From positions 3,753,770-3,817,769 of the forward strand of contig NC_035439.2 of NCBI RefSeq assembly GCF_002127325.2: DNA of 64,000 bases, in the 5' to 3' direction. Position 1 is the stretch's first letter. Every line of letters begins with the position of its first letter. This DNA is from Helianthus annuus (lineage: Eukaryota; Streptophyta; Magnoliopsida; Asterales; Asteraceae). Positions 23,692-36,042 of the stretch are shown here, piece after piece. Made by a program: the position numbers and the translations under genes. The notes beneath the pieces were generated by a model, which saw only the letters and a list, made by a program, of their open reading frames with translations, was not told the origin of the DNA and searched no databases.

Positions 23692-23730
23692 GGCTTACGG
23701 ACCGTAAAGGTCCTGCCTTACGGTCCGTAA
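23692..23730. repeat. Palindrome TTACGG(A/T)CCGTAA in the old LTR
   Basis: CTTACGGACCGTAA and CCTTACGGTCCGTAAG are each self-complementary and also pair with one another across about ten bases. They lie about 180 bp upstream of the TATA box. Second copy at 28973-29011. Confidence 0.8.
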
Positions 23731-23907
23731 GGGGTGCCCAGCGACAGCAGCTTGGCTGTTGGCAGTTATAAACGTTTAACCGACTTAGTAAGATATTTTC
23801 AGCAACATGGGCGACCCCTAACAGTTCCTAGGCACTAGGAAACACTTGTAAATGATCTGGGATCAATGATAGACCTAGTTGTCATGATCTCAATGGATTT
23901 AGAACAC

Positions 23908-23915
23908 TATATAAA
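23908..23915 (+). promoter_or_regulatory. TATA box of the old chromovirus LTR
   Basis: TATATAAA in a typical LTR promoter position. Duplicated at 29189-29196. Confidence 0.55.
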
Positions 23916-24846
23916 GCCACATTGTTGCAACATTGTGTTCATTCCTTCCTTCTGCATTTGTGGAGCTTTCTGGAGCACAAGTGTCTTCCCTAAGCCTTCC
24001 TAATCGTGCATTAGACTTCAAATAGGAGACCCGGTAAAAGCTACCCGCACTTGCTATTTGTGAATTGATACTTGCAAAGGTAAATACTTTTAACTTAATT
24101 TCCCTTATACGGGCTTGGGGTACGGTATATAGCATACCGCTTGGTCCAACATTGAATCTTTAATCGAATAGAGATTAAATCATTGATATGCTTTGTTCTG
24201 AAATGTTTTGTTTGCTTAAAGCCTTTGGGGGGTTAATGACCATGTCCCGTATATCCTTGGCATCATCTTACGAGATGGCCACGACCTGAGCATGGGGTGT
24301 AAGCGTACACCCGTCAATGCATAAATGAATAAATAATGTGGTGTGTCTATTGATCTTTAACCCGGTCTACTGATCGGGCTACTGAACGCATAAGGAACAT
24401 GTAATTCGTTTACAAGTATTATATTCAAATAATTATCCCAAGCTATAAAAGTTTGTGCCTCGTGCATTCAAATCAATTTTATTAAACTTTTCAAACTGAT
24501 TCGGTTGAATGTATTTACCAGTGTAAACTGACGTATTTTCTCAAAAAGGTTAAGTGCAGGTACTAAGCGAACTAGGCTGGCTTTCTCCTAGCGTCCACAA
24601 TAAGTCTCGCAAGCTTGGATGTCAAAGCTGTTGAACAATATTTCCTATTTATTTTTGATCCCCTGTGGATTAATTTCAACTGTTTGTGATACATGATATT
24701 ACAATAACATTCGGTTGAAATGTATCTATCTTTTGCTTCCGCTGTGCAATTAAATATTGTGTTGTTTGACTGTAATGTTACCAACTACGTCACGATAATC
24801 CCCCACCGGGCCCACCGGTGAAACGTGGAAATATCGGGGTGTGACA

Positions 24847-25331
24847 GTCGCAGCAGATCTGATAACAAACATCGTTAACCAGGAAAACCCTAAGGGTTAA
24901 TGGACGACTAAACAAAAAAATTACCCGTAACACCGATAAATAAACCGATTGAAAAACCGTAGAATGTTAACCGACGTTTCACCGAGGATTCAGTCGTTGA
25001 CAAAGACGAATGTGTGCATGTGTCACCCCTATGAATGCAAAATTACTGGAAAATAGGCCCCCAAAACAGACCACTCGAGCGATTACGAGGTGTGTAGTGG
25101 GTAAGCGTTCGACCCACGATTCACACAACGTGATGTCCTCTTTTTTGGTCCACAGAGTCGTTGTTATTATCTTGAAAAATATTGAAGCGGAATTGTAAAG
25201 AAAATTGAGAGGAATTAGATGAGTTGATGAGAGAGTTTGTAAAAAAATTGGAAGAAATGGATTTGTTTATATATGAGATGTAATTTATTTTTATTTTTTA
25301 AACTTTACCCTTGGCACACAACAGCTATAGC
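24847..25331 (+). repeat. Segment shared with 36043-36517
   Basis: It starts GTCGCAGCAGATCTGATAAC and is about 95-97 percent identical, by eye, to 36043-36517. In both places it leads into the same hAT-type MITE. I see no open gene; the sequence looks like a former unique region now present as three copies (also 30128-30612). Confidence 0.8.
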
Positions 25332-25715
25332 TAGGGTTGTAAACGAGTTAAACGAACACGAACCAGGTCTTGTTCGTGTTCGTTAATTAAGGAAATAGTG
25401 TGTTCACGAACGGTACATGAACACTTACCAAACGAGATATATTGTTTGTGTTTGTTCATTAAGGAAATGAATGTGTTCACGAACACAGACGAGCACAAAT
25501 AAAATAAGCGAAAGCGTCGAAGACTAGAGCTGGATGGAAGAGGGAGCAATGTTGGAACTTGAGGCCCTAATCATAGAAAAGAGGTTTCCTATTTTATTTG
25601 TTAGGGCAATAAAATAAAACAATAATTAAAGAATATAAAAAACAGATAAAATCAATAAATGTATAAAAATATTTAATGAACAACATAAACAAATGGACAT
25701 GAACAAACAAAAATT
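25332..25715. mobile_element. hAT-type MITE, 3' truncated
   Basis: Matches 36518-36898, the first two-thirds of the complete MITE, then stops. TAGGGTTGTAAAC end present, other end missing. Second copy at 30613-30996. Confidence 0.8.
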
Positions 25716-25938
25716 GTAGATTTACATATTTTCGCTGCTGTTGCACACAAATGTTGTTAATTTATACTTTGTTTATGATGATTATATAAATAATTATCAT
25801 TAGTCCATGAAAAGTTCTAATGACTTTTACGAATGCTATGTTTTCATCTTCTTCTTAATTATGTTCAAACTTTTGTTAAAAGACACCATTTTCTATCAAA
25901 AATAATAATAACATAAAAACATTTTTTAACCCTCCTTT
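25716..25938. other. AT-rich spacer, nothing recognised
   Basis: Low-complexity AT-rich sequence up to the CCTTT target site of the next LTR. No gene-like signal. Confidence 0.6.
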
Positions 25939-28174
25939 TGTAACGCCCTGCGTTTTCAAACATCCTACATTTAGAAACCTTACGTGAAATTCTATCTTTG
26001 GAAATCTTGTGTTCTTATAACCATTCTTTCATCGTAATCGTTGTAAAATACGGAACTTGCTTAGTAAATAAAACTTGTACATTACACTTTTTACCTAGTT
26101 AAATCATGTTTTATTTCATATTTCACCTTGTTACAAGTTAGGGGAAACATTGTTGCATATTATTACACAACTTAACTAACAAAATTACTCATTATAATGT
26201 TTTAAAAAAATAAAAAAATAAAGAAATATGGCAGCCCAAATTCAGCCAAATTCAGCCCCATATAGTTGGGTTTTGTGGGCTAGTTTCAAGGTGTAACCCC
26301 TTCTAAACACTTCCAAAGCCCAACCCATTGAAACCCTAATCCTTCCCCCTATAAATACCACTTATAACCAGCCTCCCTACCACTTTTGCAACACTAAAAA
26401 CTCTCAAAACATCCTCCAAACCGTAGCTGAAAGCAAAGGTTCGAGTAGATTGACACCCCTTCACGAAAATGAGCATAACTCACTCAATTCTTATCCGATT
26501 CACTCGATTCTTTTTCCTACTTGCTTGTATAATCATGGGGTTCGATTCCTAGACTTCTCCTTGGAGAAATCAGACCTGGAAATGCCCCGAAATAGTCCAT
26601 AAACTTTCTGTTTGTTTTTATGTTCATCAAAAACTTGTTTAAATCTATGCAACTTGTGTCCAACACATCTCATACCTATGTCCTAATGCTTACAACTTAT
26701 CCCATGGTTGGTTAAGCTTAAAAACAAGGTTGAGACATCTAAATCAGAGGTTAAAACCTCATAAACTTTCTGTTTTTAATTAGGGTTTTACCCACAAGTA
26801 ATGTTCAAGTGTGAAACTTGTTGAATGTGTGATGGTTGGATTAGCTTGGGCTATCCTTCATAAGAATCCACTCATTACTTGATGTTTTGCTATAGATTAG
26901 TTGTTGTTAATACCTTGATACTTGTATGTTCATGACCCTCCTTGTTGTTTATAACAACAAGTGTAGTGGTGAACAATAGAGGTGCCTAAATGGAAGCTTG
27001 TTCTTCCTACCTCATGTATGTATTCTATGACACAAAGAGGTACCTAAATGGAGACATTAATCTCCTACCTCATGCTTGAATCATAAGACTTGTAAACTAT
27101 ATAATATCTAAGTTATTCTATATGTATACATCTAAGTAACTAAGACTTGATGATGACTTAATAGTTATTTGTTAAGTGGACGTTACATCATCTATGACCA
27201 TGCCCTTGTTACGACTCTAATGGATCTTAGAATCCATGAAATCATACCAACTCTTTTGAGTTTCAATAGTGTCAAGAACAAGAGTTATGCGTACAAGATG
27301 ATTATTTTCACCTATGTTACTTTCTATATATTAAAAACTCCGAATCTATAATCTTCCGTTATACGCCAAACTCACACACCTACGTTTCCTTGTGTAGAAG
27401 GACAAGGTGCTCCGAACTAATTCATCTACAAACTTGCTCTCGGAATTTCAAGTCACCACTTGTAAACCGTGAGTATACTCGTATTTCCCCCTTTTTACTT
27501 TTACCACTTTTGGGGTGTAACATGTTTACCTATTAACTTACACATGAACACTTTGTTAAACACATGAACGTTCCTATAACATGCTTGTATACGTGATGAC
27601 TTGATACTTTAAACTTGGGTTATTCTTATGTGTTGAACTTATCATTAACTTCGTACGAGCCAAACCTTGACATATGTAGCGCTATAGGATTAACGACCCG
27701 CCTCTACTGAAACTTTGGTTATGTCATGAGCAAGTTGCGTTTTCTTGGTTTGATATGTTAGACACATGCCATATTTAATGTTTATCTTGAATCGCATGCT
27801 TGCTATGAGGGATTGTTCACACTTTTATCTTATGCTATGTATGTACCAAACTTGTATACTCGCCTTTGCTTTTGCATTGAATAGTATTTTTAAACATGTT
27901 ACAGGTTGATGATGATGAAATGAAAGAGGTAGCACGATGCCTAGATACACACCTTAGACGTTAGATTTAAATATGTTGTATCGAATTTTGGTTATGTTGG
28001 TTTGTTATTTTGATTAAACTTGTTGTTATTTGGGATCTTGTATTGATGACTACTTGAAGTTTGGAAATGAAATTTGGATTATTAAATTATTGTCACAAAT
28101 AGCGTTATGATGTCTCGAGCAATCTTCACACTTCGTCTCATCCCGATGTTTCCGCCATTGGTTGGGGTGTGACA
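25939..28174 (+). repeat. LTR of a second chromovirus-like family, left copy (2236 bp)
   Basis: Starts TGTAACGCCCTG and ends GGTTGGGGTGTGACA. It is preceded by CCTTT (25934-25938) and followed by GAT and a tRNA-iMet primer site, so this copy is a 5' LTR. TATA box TATAAATA at 26350. Confidence 0.9.
26350..26357 (+). promoter_or_regulatory. TATA box of the second LTR family
   Basis: CCCCCTATAAATACCAC is a clear TATA context; the same box is at 31631-31638. Confidence 0.6.
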
Positions 28175-28177
28175 GAT

Positions 28178-28190
28178 TGGTATCAGAGCC
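28178..28190 (+). other. Primer-binding site, tRNA-iMet type
   Basis: TGGTATCAGAGCC three bases after the LTR end. No gag or pol follows: the leader is cut at 28637 by the repeated unit. Confidence 0.93.
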
Positions 28191-28637
28191 ATAACTATAG
28201 GGAATTAGGAAAAGTAGGAATGCTTTAGCCTAGTCTATAGTTTTAGAACCTTATTCGTATGCTTTGCTTGGACTACTACATGATACTTTATTTGTTACTT
28301 ATTTATGCTCTTTTAAACATGTATGTTACTCATGTGTAATATTCGACATGTTATTCTTACGCATTAATGCTTGTTTTATTATGTGTTAACACTTGTTTCG
28401 TTGTTCGATTCTTTATGTGTTATTCTTGACATATTTCTCTATGTGTTAATACTTGTTTTATTTCATTATTTAAGTATCATCCTTGATATGCTTTCTTATG
28501 TGTTTATACTTGTTTGTGTATCTCCTTCGACATACACTTCCCTCATGCATTTTACTCGATTATTCTAAATCCGACAACACTCATATTGTACAAATGAGAC
28601 GAATTCACTCATATTCTAAATCCGACAACACTCATAT
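28191..28637 (+). other. Truncated retrotransposon leader
   Basis: Pyrimidine-rich leader with degenerate units of about 65 bp around TATGTGTTAATACTTGTTT. TCCGACAACACTCATATTGT occurs twice (28571-28590 and 28621-28640); the unit junction lies at the second. No coding sequence. Confidence 0.7.
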
Positions 28638-31600
28638 TGTCGACATGTTAATTTATACCTCTGAACGACTTCATTATAAATCCCAAGACCCTAACGTGAT
28701 TAACAAACATCTAGTATACCTTTAAATCCGGTGATTACTAATAATGATGGATTCCAAATTTTGCAAGAATAGATCCTATGAATTAATGCTAGATAAACTT
28801 TCGTGTGTAATTCTATCATTGTGCAAACCAATAATTCTACAAGATAGGTAGACACAACTGATCAAGCATGGGTTAAAAGGGCCTCATACTGACAAATTCA
28901 GGCTCAAAACTTTACCATGCAAGTTGCCTATTCAAAGCTTGAAAGGTTAAATTTTTTTTGCCTTCTGGTAAAGGCTTACGGACCGTAAAGGTCCTGCCTT
29001 ACGGTCCGTAAGGGGTGCCCAGCGACAGCAGCTTGGCTGTTGGCAGTTATAAACGTTTAACCGACTTAGTAAGATATTTTCAGCAACATGGGCGACCCCT
29101 AACAGTTCCTAGGCACTAGGAAACACTTGTAAATGATCTGGGATCAATGATAGACCTAGTTGTCATGATCTCAATGGATTTAGAACACTATATAAAGCCA
29201 CATTGTTGCAACATTGTGTTCATTCCTTCCTTCTGCATTTGTGGAGCTTTCTGGAGCACAAGTGTCTTCCCTAAGCCTTCCTAATCGTGCATTAGACTTC
29301 AAATAGGAGACCCGGTAAAAGCTACCCGCACTTGCTATTTGTGAATTGATACTTGCAAAGGTAAATACTTTTAACTTAATTTCCCTTATACGGGCTTGGG
29401 GTACGGTATATAGCATACCGCTTGGTCCAACATTGAATCTTTAATCGAATAGAGATTAAATCATTGATATGCTTTGTTCTGAAATGTTTTGTTTGCTTAA
29501 AGCCTTTGGGGGGTTAATGACCATGTCCCGTATATCCTTGGCATCATCTTACGAGATGGCCACGACCTGAGCATGGGGTGTAAGCGTACACCCGTCAATG
29601 CATAAATGAATAAATAATGTGGTGTGTCTATTGATCTTTAACCCGGTCTACTGATCGGGCTACTGAACGCATAAGGAACATGTAATTCGTTTACAAGTAT
29701 TATATTCAAATAATTATCCCAAGCTATAAAAGTTTGTGCCTCGTGCATTCAAATCAATTTTATTAAACTTTTCAAACTGATTCGGTTGAATGTATTTACC
29801 AGTGTAAACTGACGTATTTTCTCAAAAAGGTTAAGTGCAGGTACTAAGCGAACTAGGCTGGCTTTCTCCTAGCGTCCACAATAAGTCTCGCAAGCTTGGA
29901 TGTCAAAGCTGTTGAACAATATTTCCTATTTATTTTTGATCCCCTGTGGATTAATTTCAACTGTTTGTGATACATGATATTACAATAACATTCGGTTGAA
30001 ATGTATCTATCTTTTGCTTCCGCTGTGCAATTAAATATTGTGTTGTTTGACTGTAATGTTACCAACTACGTCACGATAATCCCCCACCGGGCCCACCGGT
30101 GAAACGTGGAAATATCGGGGTGTGACAGTCGCAGCAGATCTGATAACAAACATCGTTAACCAGGAAAACCCTAAGGGTTAATGGACGACTAAACAAAAAA
30201 ATTACCCGTAACACCGATAAATAAACCGATTGAAAAACCGTAGAATGTTAACCGACGTTTCACCGAGGATTCAGTCGTTGACAAAGACGAATGTGTGCAT
30301 GTGTCACCCCTATGAATGCAAAATTACTGGAAAATAGGCCCCCAAAACAGACCACTCGAGCGATTACGAGGTGTGTAGTGGGTAAGCGTTCGACCCACGA
30401 TTCACACAACGTGATGTCCTCTTTTTTGGTCCACAGAGTCGTTGTTATTATCTTGAAAAATATTGAAGCGGAATTGTAAAGAAAATTGAGAGGAATTAGA
30501 TGAGTTGATGAGAGAGTTTGTAAAAAAATTGGAAGAAATGGATTTGTTTATATATGAGATGTAATTTATTTTTATTTTTTAAACTTTACCCTTGGCACAC
30601 AACAGCTATAGCTAGGGTTGTAAACGAGTTAAACGAACACGAACCAGGTCTTGTTCGTGTTCGTTAATTAAGGAAATAGTGTGTTCACGAACGGTACATG
30701 AACACTTACCAAACGAGATATATTGTTTGTGTTTGTTCATTAAGGAAATGAATGTGTTCACGAACACAGACGAGCACAAATAAAATAAGCGAAAGCGTCG
30801 AAGACTAGAGCTGGATGGAAGAGGGAGCAATGTTGGAACTTGAGGCCCTAATCATAGAAAAGAGGTTTCCTATTTTATTTGTTAGGGCAATAAAATAAAA
30901 CAATAATTAAAGAATATAAAAAACAGATAAAATCAATAAATGTATAAAAATATTTAATGAACAACATAAACAAATGGACATGAACAAACAAAAATTGTAG
31001 ATTTACATATTTTCGCTGCTGTTGCACACAAATGTTGTTAATTTATACTTTGTTTATGATGATTATATAAATAATTATCATTAGTCCATGAAAAGTTCTA
31101 ATGACTTTTACGAATGCTATGTTTTCATCTTCTTCTTAATTATGTTCAAACTTTTGTTAAAAGACACCATTTTCTATCAAAAATAATAATAACATAAAAA
31201 CATTTTTTAACCCTCCTTTTGTAACGCCCTGCGTTTTCAAACATCCTACATTTAGAAACCTTACGTGAAATTCTATCTTTGGAAATCTTGTGTTCTTATA
31301 ACCATTCTTTCATCGTAATCGTTGTAAAATACGGAACTTGCTTAGTAAATAAAACTTGTACATTACACTTTTTACCTAGTTAAATCATGTTTTATTTCAT
31401 ATTTCACCTTGTTACAAGTTAGGGGAAACATTGTTGCATATTATTACACAACTTAACTAACAAAATTACTCATTATAATGTTTTAAAAAAATAAAAAAAT
31501 AAAGAAATATGGCAGCCCAAATTCAGCCAAATTCAGCCCCATATAGTTGGGTTTTGTGGGCTAGTTTCAAGGTGTAACCCCTTCTAAACACTTCCAAAGC

Positions 31601-33455
31601 CCAACCCATTGAAACCCTAATCCTTCCCCCTATAAATACCACTTATAACCAGCCTCCCTACCACTTTTGCAACACTAAAAACTCTCAAAACATCCTCCAA
31701 ACCGTAGCTGAAAGCAAAGGTTCGAGTAGATTGACACCCCTTCACGAAAATGAGCATAACTCACTCAATTCTTATCCGATTCACTCGATTCTTTTTCCTA
31801 CTTGCTTGTATAATCATGGGGTTCGATTCCTAGACTTCTCCTTGGAGAAATCAGACCTGGAAATGCCCCGAAATAGTCCATAAACTTTCTGTTTGTTTTT
31901 ATGTTCATCAAAAACTTGTTTAAATCTATGCAACTTGTGTCCAACACATCTCATACCTATGTCCTAATGCTTACAACTTATCCCATGGTTGGTTAAGCTT
32001 AAAAACAAGGTTGAGACATCTAAATCAGAGGTTAAAACCTCATAAACTTTCTGTTTTTAATTAGGGTTTTACCCACAAGTAATGTTCAAGTGTGAAACTT
32101 GTTGAATGTGTGATGGTTGGATTAGCTTGGGCTATCCTTCATAAGAATCCACTCATTACTTGATGTTTTGCTATAGATTAGTTGTTGTTAATACCTTGAT
32201 ACTTGTATGTTCATGACCCTCCTTGTTGTTTATAACAACAAGTGTAGTGGTGAACAATAGAGGTGCCTAAATGGAAGCTTGTTCTTCCTACCTCATGTAT
32301 GTATTCTATGACACAAAGAGGTACCTAAATGGAGACATTAATCTCCTACCTCATGCTTGAATCATAAGACTTGTAAACTATATAATATCTAAGTTATTCT
32401 ATATGTATACATCTAAGTAACTAAGACTTGATGATGACTTAATAGTTATTTGTTAAGTGGACGTTACATCATCTATGACCATGCCCTTGTTACGACTCTA
32501 ATGGATCTTAGAATCCATGAAATCATACCAACTCTTTTGAGTTTCAATAGTGTCAAGAACAAGAGTTATGCGTACAAGATGATTATTTTCACCTATGTTA
32601 CTTTCTATATATTAAAAACTCCGAATCTATAATCTTCCGTTATACGCCAAACTCACACACCTACGTTTCCTTGTGTAGAAGGACAAGGTGCTCCGAACTA
32701 ATTCATCTACAAACTTGCTCTCGGAATTTCAAGTCACCACTTGTAAACCGTGAGTATACTCGTATTTCCCCCTTTTTACTTTTACCACTTTTGGGGTGTA
32801 ACATGTTTACCTATTAACTTACACATGAACACTTTGTTAAACACATGAACGTTCCTATAACATGCTTGTATACGTGATGACTTGATACTTTAAACTTGGG
32901 TTATTCTTATGTGTTGAACTTATCATTAACTTCGTACGAGCCAAACCTTGACATATGTAGCGCTATAGGATTAACGACCCGCCTCTACTGAAACTTTGGT
33001 TATGTCATGAGCAAGTTGCGTTTTCTTGGTTTGATATGTTAGACACATGCCATATTTAATGTTTATCTTGAATCGCATGCTTGCTATGAGGGATTGTTCA
33101 CACTTTTATCTTATGCTATGTATGTACCAAACTTGTATACTCGCCTTTGCTTTTGCATTGAATAGTATTTTTAAACATGTTACAGGTTGATGATGATGAA
33201 ATGAAAGAGGTAGCACGATGCCTAGATACACACCTTAGACGTTAGATTTAAATATGTTGTATCGAATTTTGGTTATGTTGGTTTGTTATTTTGATTAAAC
33301 TTGTTGTTATTTGGGATCTTGTATTGATGACTACTTGAAGTTTGGAAATGAAATTTGGATTATTAAATTATTGTCACAAATAGCGTTATGATGTCTCGAG
33401 CAATCTTCACACTTCGTCTCATCCCGATGTTTCCGCCATTGGTTGGGGTGTGACA
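28638..33455 (+). repeat. 5281-bp unit, second (partial) copy
   Basis: Repeats 23357-28174 and ends exactly at the LTR end. It holds the partial old LTR (28638-30127), the shared segment (30128-30612), the truncated MITE (30613-30996) and the second LTR (31220-33455). All short reading frames in the two copies translate identically. Confidence 0.93.
31220..33455 (+). repeat. LTR of the second family, right copy, in solo-LTR layout
   Basis: CCTTT precedes it (31215-31219) and follows it (33456-33460). An LTR flanked on both sides by its target duplication is what recombination between two LTRs leaves behind. No polypurine tract precedes it. Confidence 0.88.
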
Positions 33456-33460
33456 CCTTT

Positions 33461-33917
33461 ATACACCCACCGATATTCACATATTGAAGCATTCTCATTA
33501 TTATCAGTTTAGACGGGATGAGTATACTACCACAACTCTATAAACAAACATGATAACACATATGTTTTAACAGTTGCTATACAGTTTAAGTAATATGAGG
33601 TAAGGTAATGGTACATCTAACTAATTATTATTATGGTTAATACTGACTAACACTATCATACCGTATTTTGCTTTATTATGGTTCAACCCAATTACCAAAT
33701 ACCCTCCCCTTACAATAACTCTTGACACTTTAAGAATAAATTCGTCCTTTAAGGTTTTAAGTGCCTAGGCCGAGCCTGAAAAAAGGCCATTTGGCCTAAA
33801 GAATTATAAAAACAATTTTGTAACGGATTGATGTTATAACAATAAACATAGCAAAAATGTAGAGTTGCTAAATAATTTTTTTTTTTTTGTACTTTTTATT
33901 ATTAATTACTTTAGATA
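33461..33917. other. AT-rich intergenic sequence, nothing recognised
   Basis: No open frames of note, no terminal repeats and no RNA gene that I can see. Confidence 0.6.
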
Positions 33918-34205
33918 GATGTTTGGATAATCGATATAGATCAAATAAAACTAATGGCCCAATATGTTATAAGATTTTAGATACGTATAAAATTAAAATT
34001 ATTTAGACCCAATAATATGTAAGATTATATTTTTATAGAGAGTGTCCAATAAATTACATTATGTATATGTTTTGATAATGAATATGGACCAAATAAGACT
34101 AATGGGCATAATATATTAGATTTTAGAAATGAATAAAATAAAATTATTTGGGCCTAAGTTGTAAAATTAAATTTTTATATAAGGGTCCAAGAAATATTTT
34201 AGTTT
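33918..34205. repeat. Two degenerate tandem units of about 145 bp
   Basis: Each unit contains GATGTTTGGATAAT or its variant, a CAAATAA-ACTAATGG block, an AAAATTATTT-GG/GA-CC block and TTTTTATA. The copies differ by many substitutions, so they are old. Confidence 0.6.
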
Positions 34206-34390
34206 CACAATTTAAATACAAGAAAATTTTGATATTTTATCCATTTTTAATCCCACATAGAGTCCCGACCCGTCCCCCATTTTATATGAGAAACTAAAGT
34301 AAACCCCATATTTAAAGGGTTTACTATCAACTCCTATCCAATATTTTAATGTGATTATGAGTGAAAAAATATTATTATTATTATTTAATT

Positions 34391-34411
34391 ACATATATAT
34401 ATATATATATT
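34391..34411. repeat. (AT)n microsatellite
   Basis: About ten AT repeats. Confidence 0.9.
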
Positions 34412-34440
34412 AAAATTCAAATTGAATGAATAGTGACTCA

Positions 34441-34795
34441 CTAAGTGATGAGCAAATGGTATTGGGTACCGGTACCGGTATTAATTTTACCAAGCCAGGT
34501 GTATTTTCGGTAATGGTTTGGCACCGGTATTCATCGGTTTTTACCCACTAAGTGATGAGCAAATGGTATCGTGTACCGGTACCGGTATCAATTTTTACCA
34601 AATCGGGTGTATTTTCGGTAATGGTTCGGCACCGGTATTCATCGGTTTTTACCCTCAAATACCAGTGTCGTACCATTACCGACTGGTACCGAACCGTACC
34701 GTACCAGGTATATTCGGTACTGGTACCCACTTTTGGGGATTTCGGTAACGGCATTTTCGGTACCGGTTGGTACCGAGCTCATCAAATCCTGTAGC
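34441..34795. repeat. GGTACCGGTACC-rich element with 107-bp tandem unit
   Basis: Two head-to-tail units (34441-34547 and 34548-34654) start CTAAGTGATGAGCAAATGG. The block ends GGTACCGAGCTCATCA, so GATGAGC and GCTCATC form short inverted ends. Many GGTACC and ACCGGT palindromes lie inside. A diverged relative is at 34965-35240. Confidence 0.65.
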
Positions 34796-34964
34796 AATGC
34801 AAGCAATTGCACCGTTTAGATTATTTTTCATACACACAGTAAGTAAACTGTATTCGTTTGATTGAGGTTTTATATACAGAACAGCTTATTTTGCTTTATT
34901 TTTTGTCTTTTTCTATAATGAATGAATTGTAGCATGTAAAATTAACTTGGATATTTAGATTATT

Positions 34965-35240
34965 GATGAGCAAATCGTGTCAAATCCTGTAATCGAACTG
35001 GTAATGTATCGGTATCAAATTTACTGTACCAAATCATTTTCGGTACCAGTTGGTACCCACCTTTTGGCATTTTCAGAATCGTTACTTTCGGTTCGACACC
35101 ATTCTAGCACCATACATGTATTTATTGATTTTTATCTTCAAATACCATACCGTATTGTACCGAGTATCTTCGTTGCCAGTACCTAATTTCGATGATTTTC
35201 CGGATCGGTACTTACCGTTACAGGTACCGAGCTCATCCAT
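34965..35240. repeat. Diverged relative of the GGTACC-rich element
   Basis: Starts GATGAGCAAATCGTG and ends GGTACCGAGCTCATCC, with the same ends and internal GGTACC motifs but one unit only. Confidence 0.55.
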
Positions 35241-35433
35241 ATTTTAATGTGTTAGCACCGTAATAACTGAACTGAAAAGAACCGAATTTCCAACGTTTAG
35301 GACGTGTGGGTCCTGTTATATATTAGGTTATTTAAAATCAATTTTTTAGGACGGAGTGACCATCTTCCTTACCACGCAATTTTTATTTATGTTTTGATAT
35401 TTTGTATCTGCTTACCGTTGCTGACAGTCATTG

Positions 35434-35470
35434 GGTCCCCGCCGCAACGCGCGGGTGGAAAATCGACTAG
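35434..35470 (+). mobile_element. Helitron 3' terminus
   Basis: GTCCCCGCCGCAACGCGCGG can form an imperfect GC hairpin; CTAG ends at 35470 and is followed by T. This is the standard plant Helitron 3' end. I did not find its 5' end, so extent is unknown. Confidence 0.6.
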
Positions 35471-36042
35471 TTGATTATGAATATACATGGAAAATCATAT
35501 GTGGGTGTTTTTTTTAAATTAAGATACTTATGGATAAATGTGTATATTAGATGAATTATTTAAATGAAGATGGGGTTCTATTGTGAATTCTATAAGACAT
35601 CTCATCCCCTATCTAAACCCTCATTCTTCAATTTAAGAGAAAATGATAAAAACAAATAAATAAATCCCTTAAATTTATTTGTCACTGTTCAACCCATGTG
35701 TCTCTTTTTAATAGTTTTTATGGGTGGTTTTAAGTGGGAGAAAGATAAAATATAATAAAAAGAAGAATAAAAAAGTATTGTTTAACTGAGTTGAGATAAA
35801 AAATGAAGAGTAGGAAGCGGGAGGTTTTAAAAAAAGTGAGAAACTAAAACCACCGTCATCGGAACAACCAAAACTAAAACCCAACAGTTTAAAGAAACCC
35901 AAAACAATTGTATCAAAGTAAAACATTCAATGCAAATAAGCTCTCATGTGTGATTTTCCTCATCATCACCTATTCTGGACCGGGTAAACAACAATAACTC
36001 CAAAATCATCCCCCCACCCCCGCCCAAAAAAAAAAAAAAACT
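35471..36042. other. AT-rich intergenic sequence
   Basis: No gene recognised. Ends in a short C-rich run and an A-run at 36026-36040. Confidence 0.55.

Larger units (their letters stand above)
11364..24846 (+). mobile_element. Old chromovirus (Ty3/gypsy, Tekay/Del-like) remnant, interrupted by two younger elements
   Basis: The 3' part of a chromovirus is split into two pieces (11365-12439 and 21630-23205) by the - strand element at 12440-21629. It ends with its own polypurine tract and 3' LTR. Its 5' LTR, gag and protease are missing to the left of 11364 and would lie beyond the Athila element, outside the window. The reading frame has two frameshifts and two stops, so this is the oldest of the three nested elements. 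Confidence 0.9.
23242..24846 (+). repeat. 3' LTR of the old chromovirus (1605 bp)
   Basis: Starts TGTAACACCTCG and ends ATCGGGGTGTGACA, the same end pattern as the other chromovirus LTRs here. It contains a TTACGGACCGTAA palindrome pair at 23692-23730 and a TATA box at 23908. Its last 1490 bp recur at 28638-30127. Confidence 0.92.
23357..28637 (+). repeat. 5281-bp unit, first copy
   Basis: Holds the LTR tail of the old chromovirus (to 24846), a spacer (24847-25938), a complete LTR of another family (25939-28174), and 463 bp of that element's leader. The next 4818 bp (28638-33455) repeat it with no difference that I could see. The join at 28637/28638 is in leader sequence and shares TGTC with the start of the unit. 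Confidence 0.93.

Noticed and set aside
23357..33455. A single retrotransposon with 4.8-kb LTRs and a 0.46-kb interior
   Set aside because: TG/CA ends, CCTTT duplications and the primer site place real LTRs at 25939-28174 and 31220-33455; the larger repeat is a tandem duplication that starts inside another LTR.
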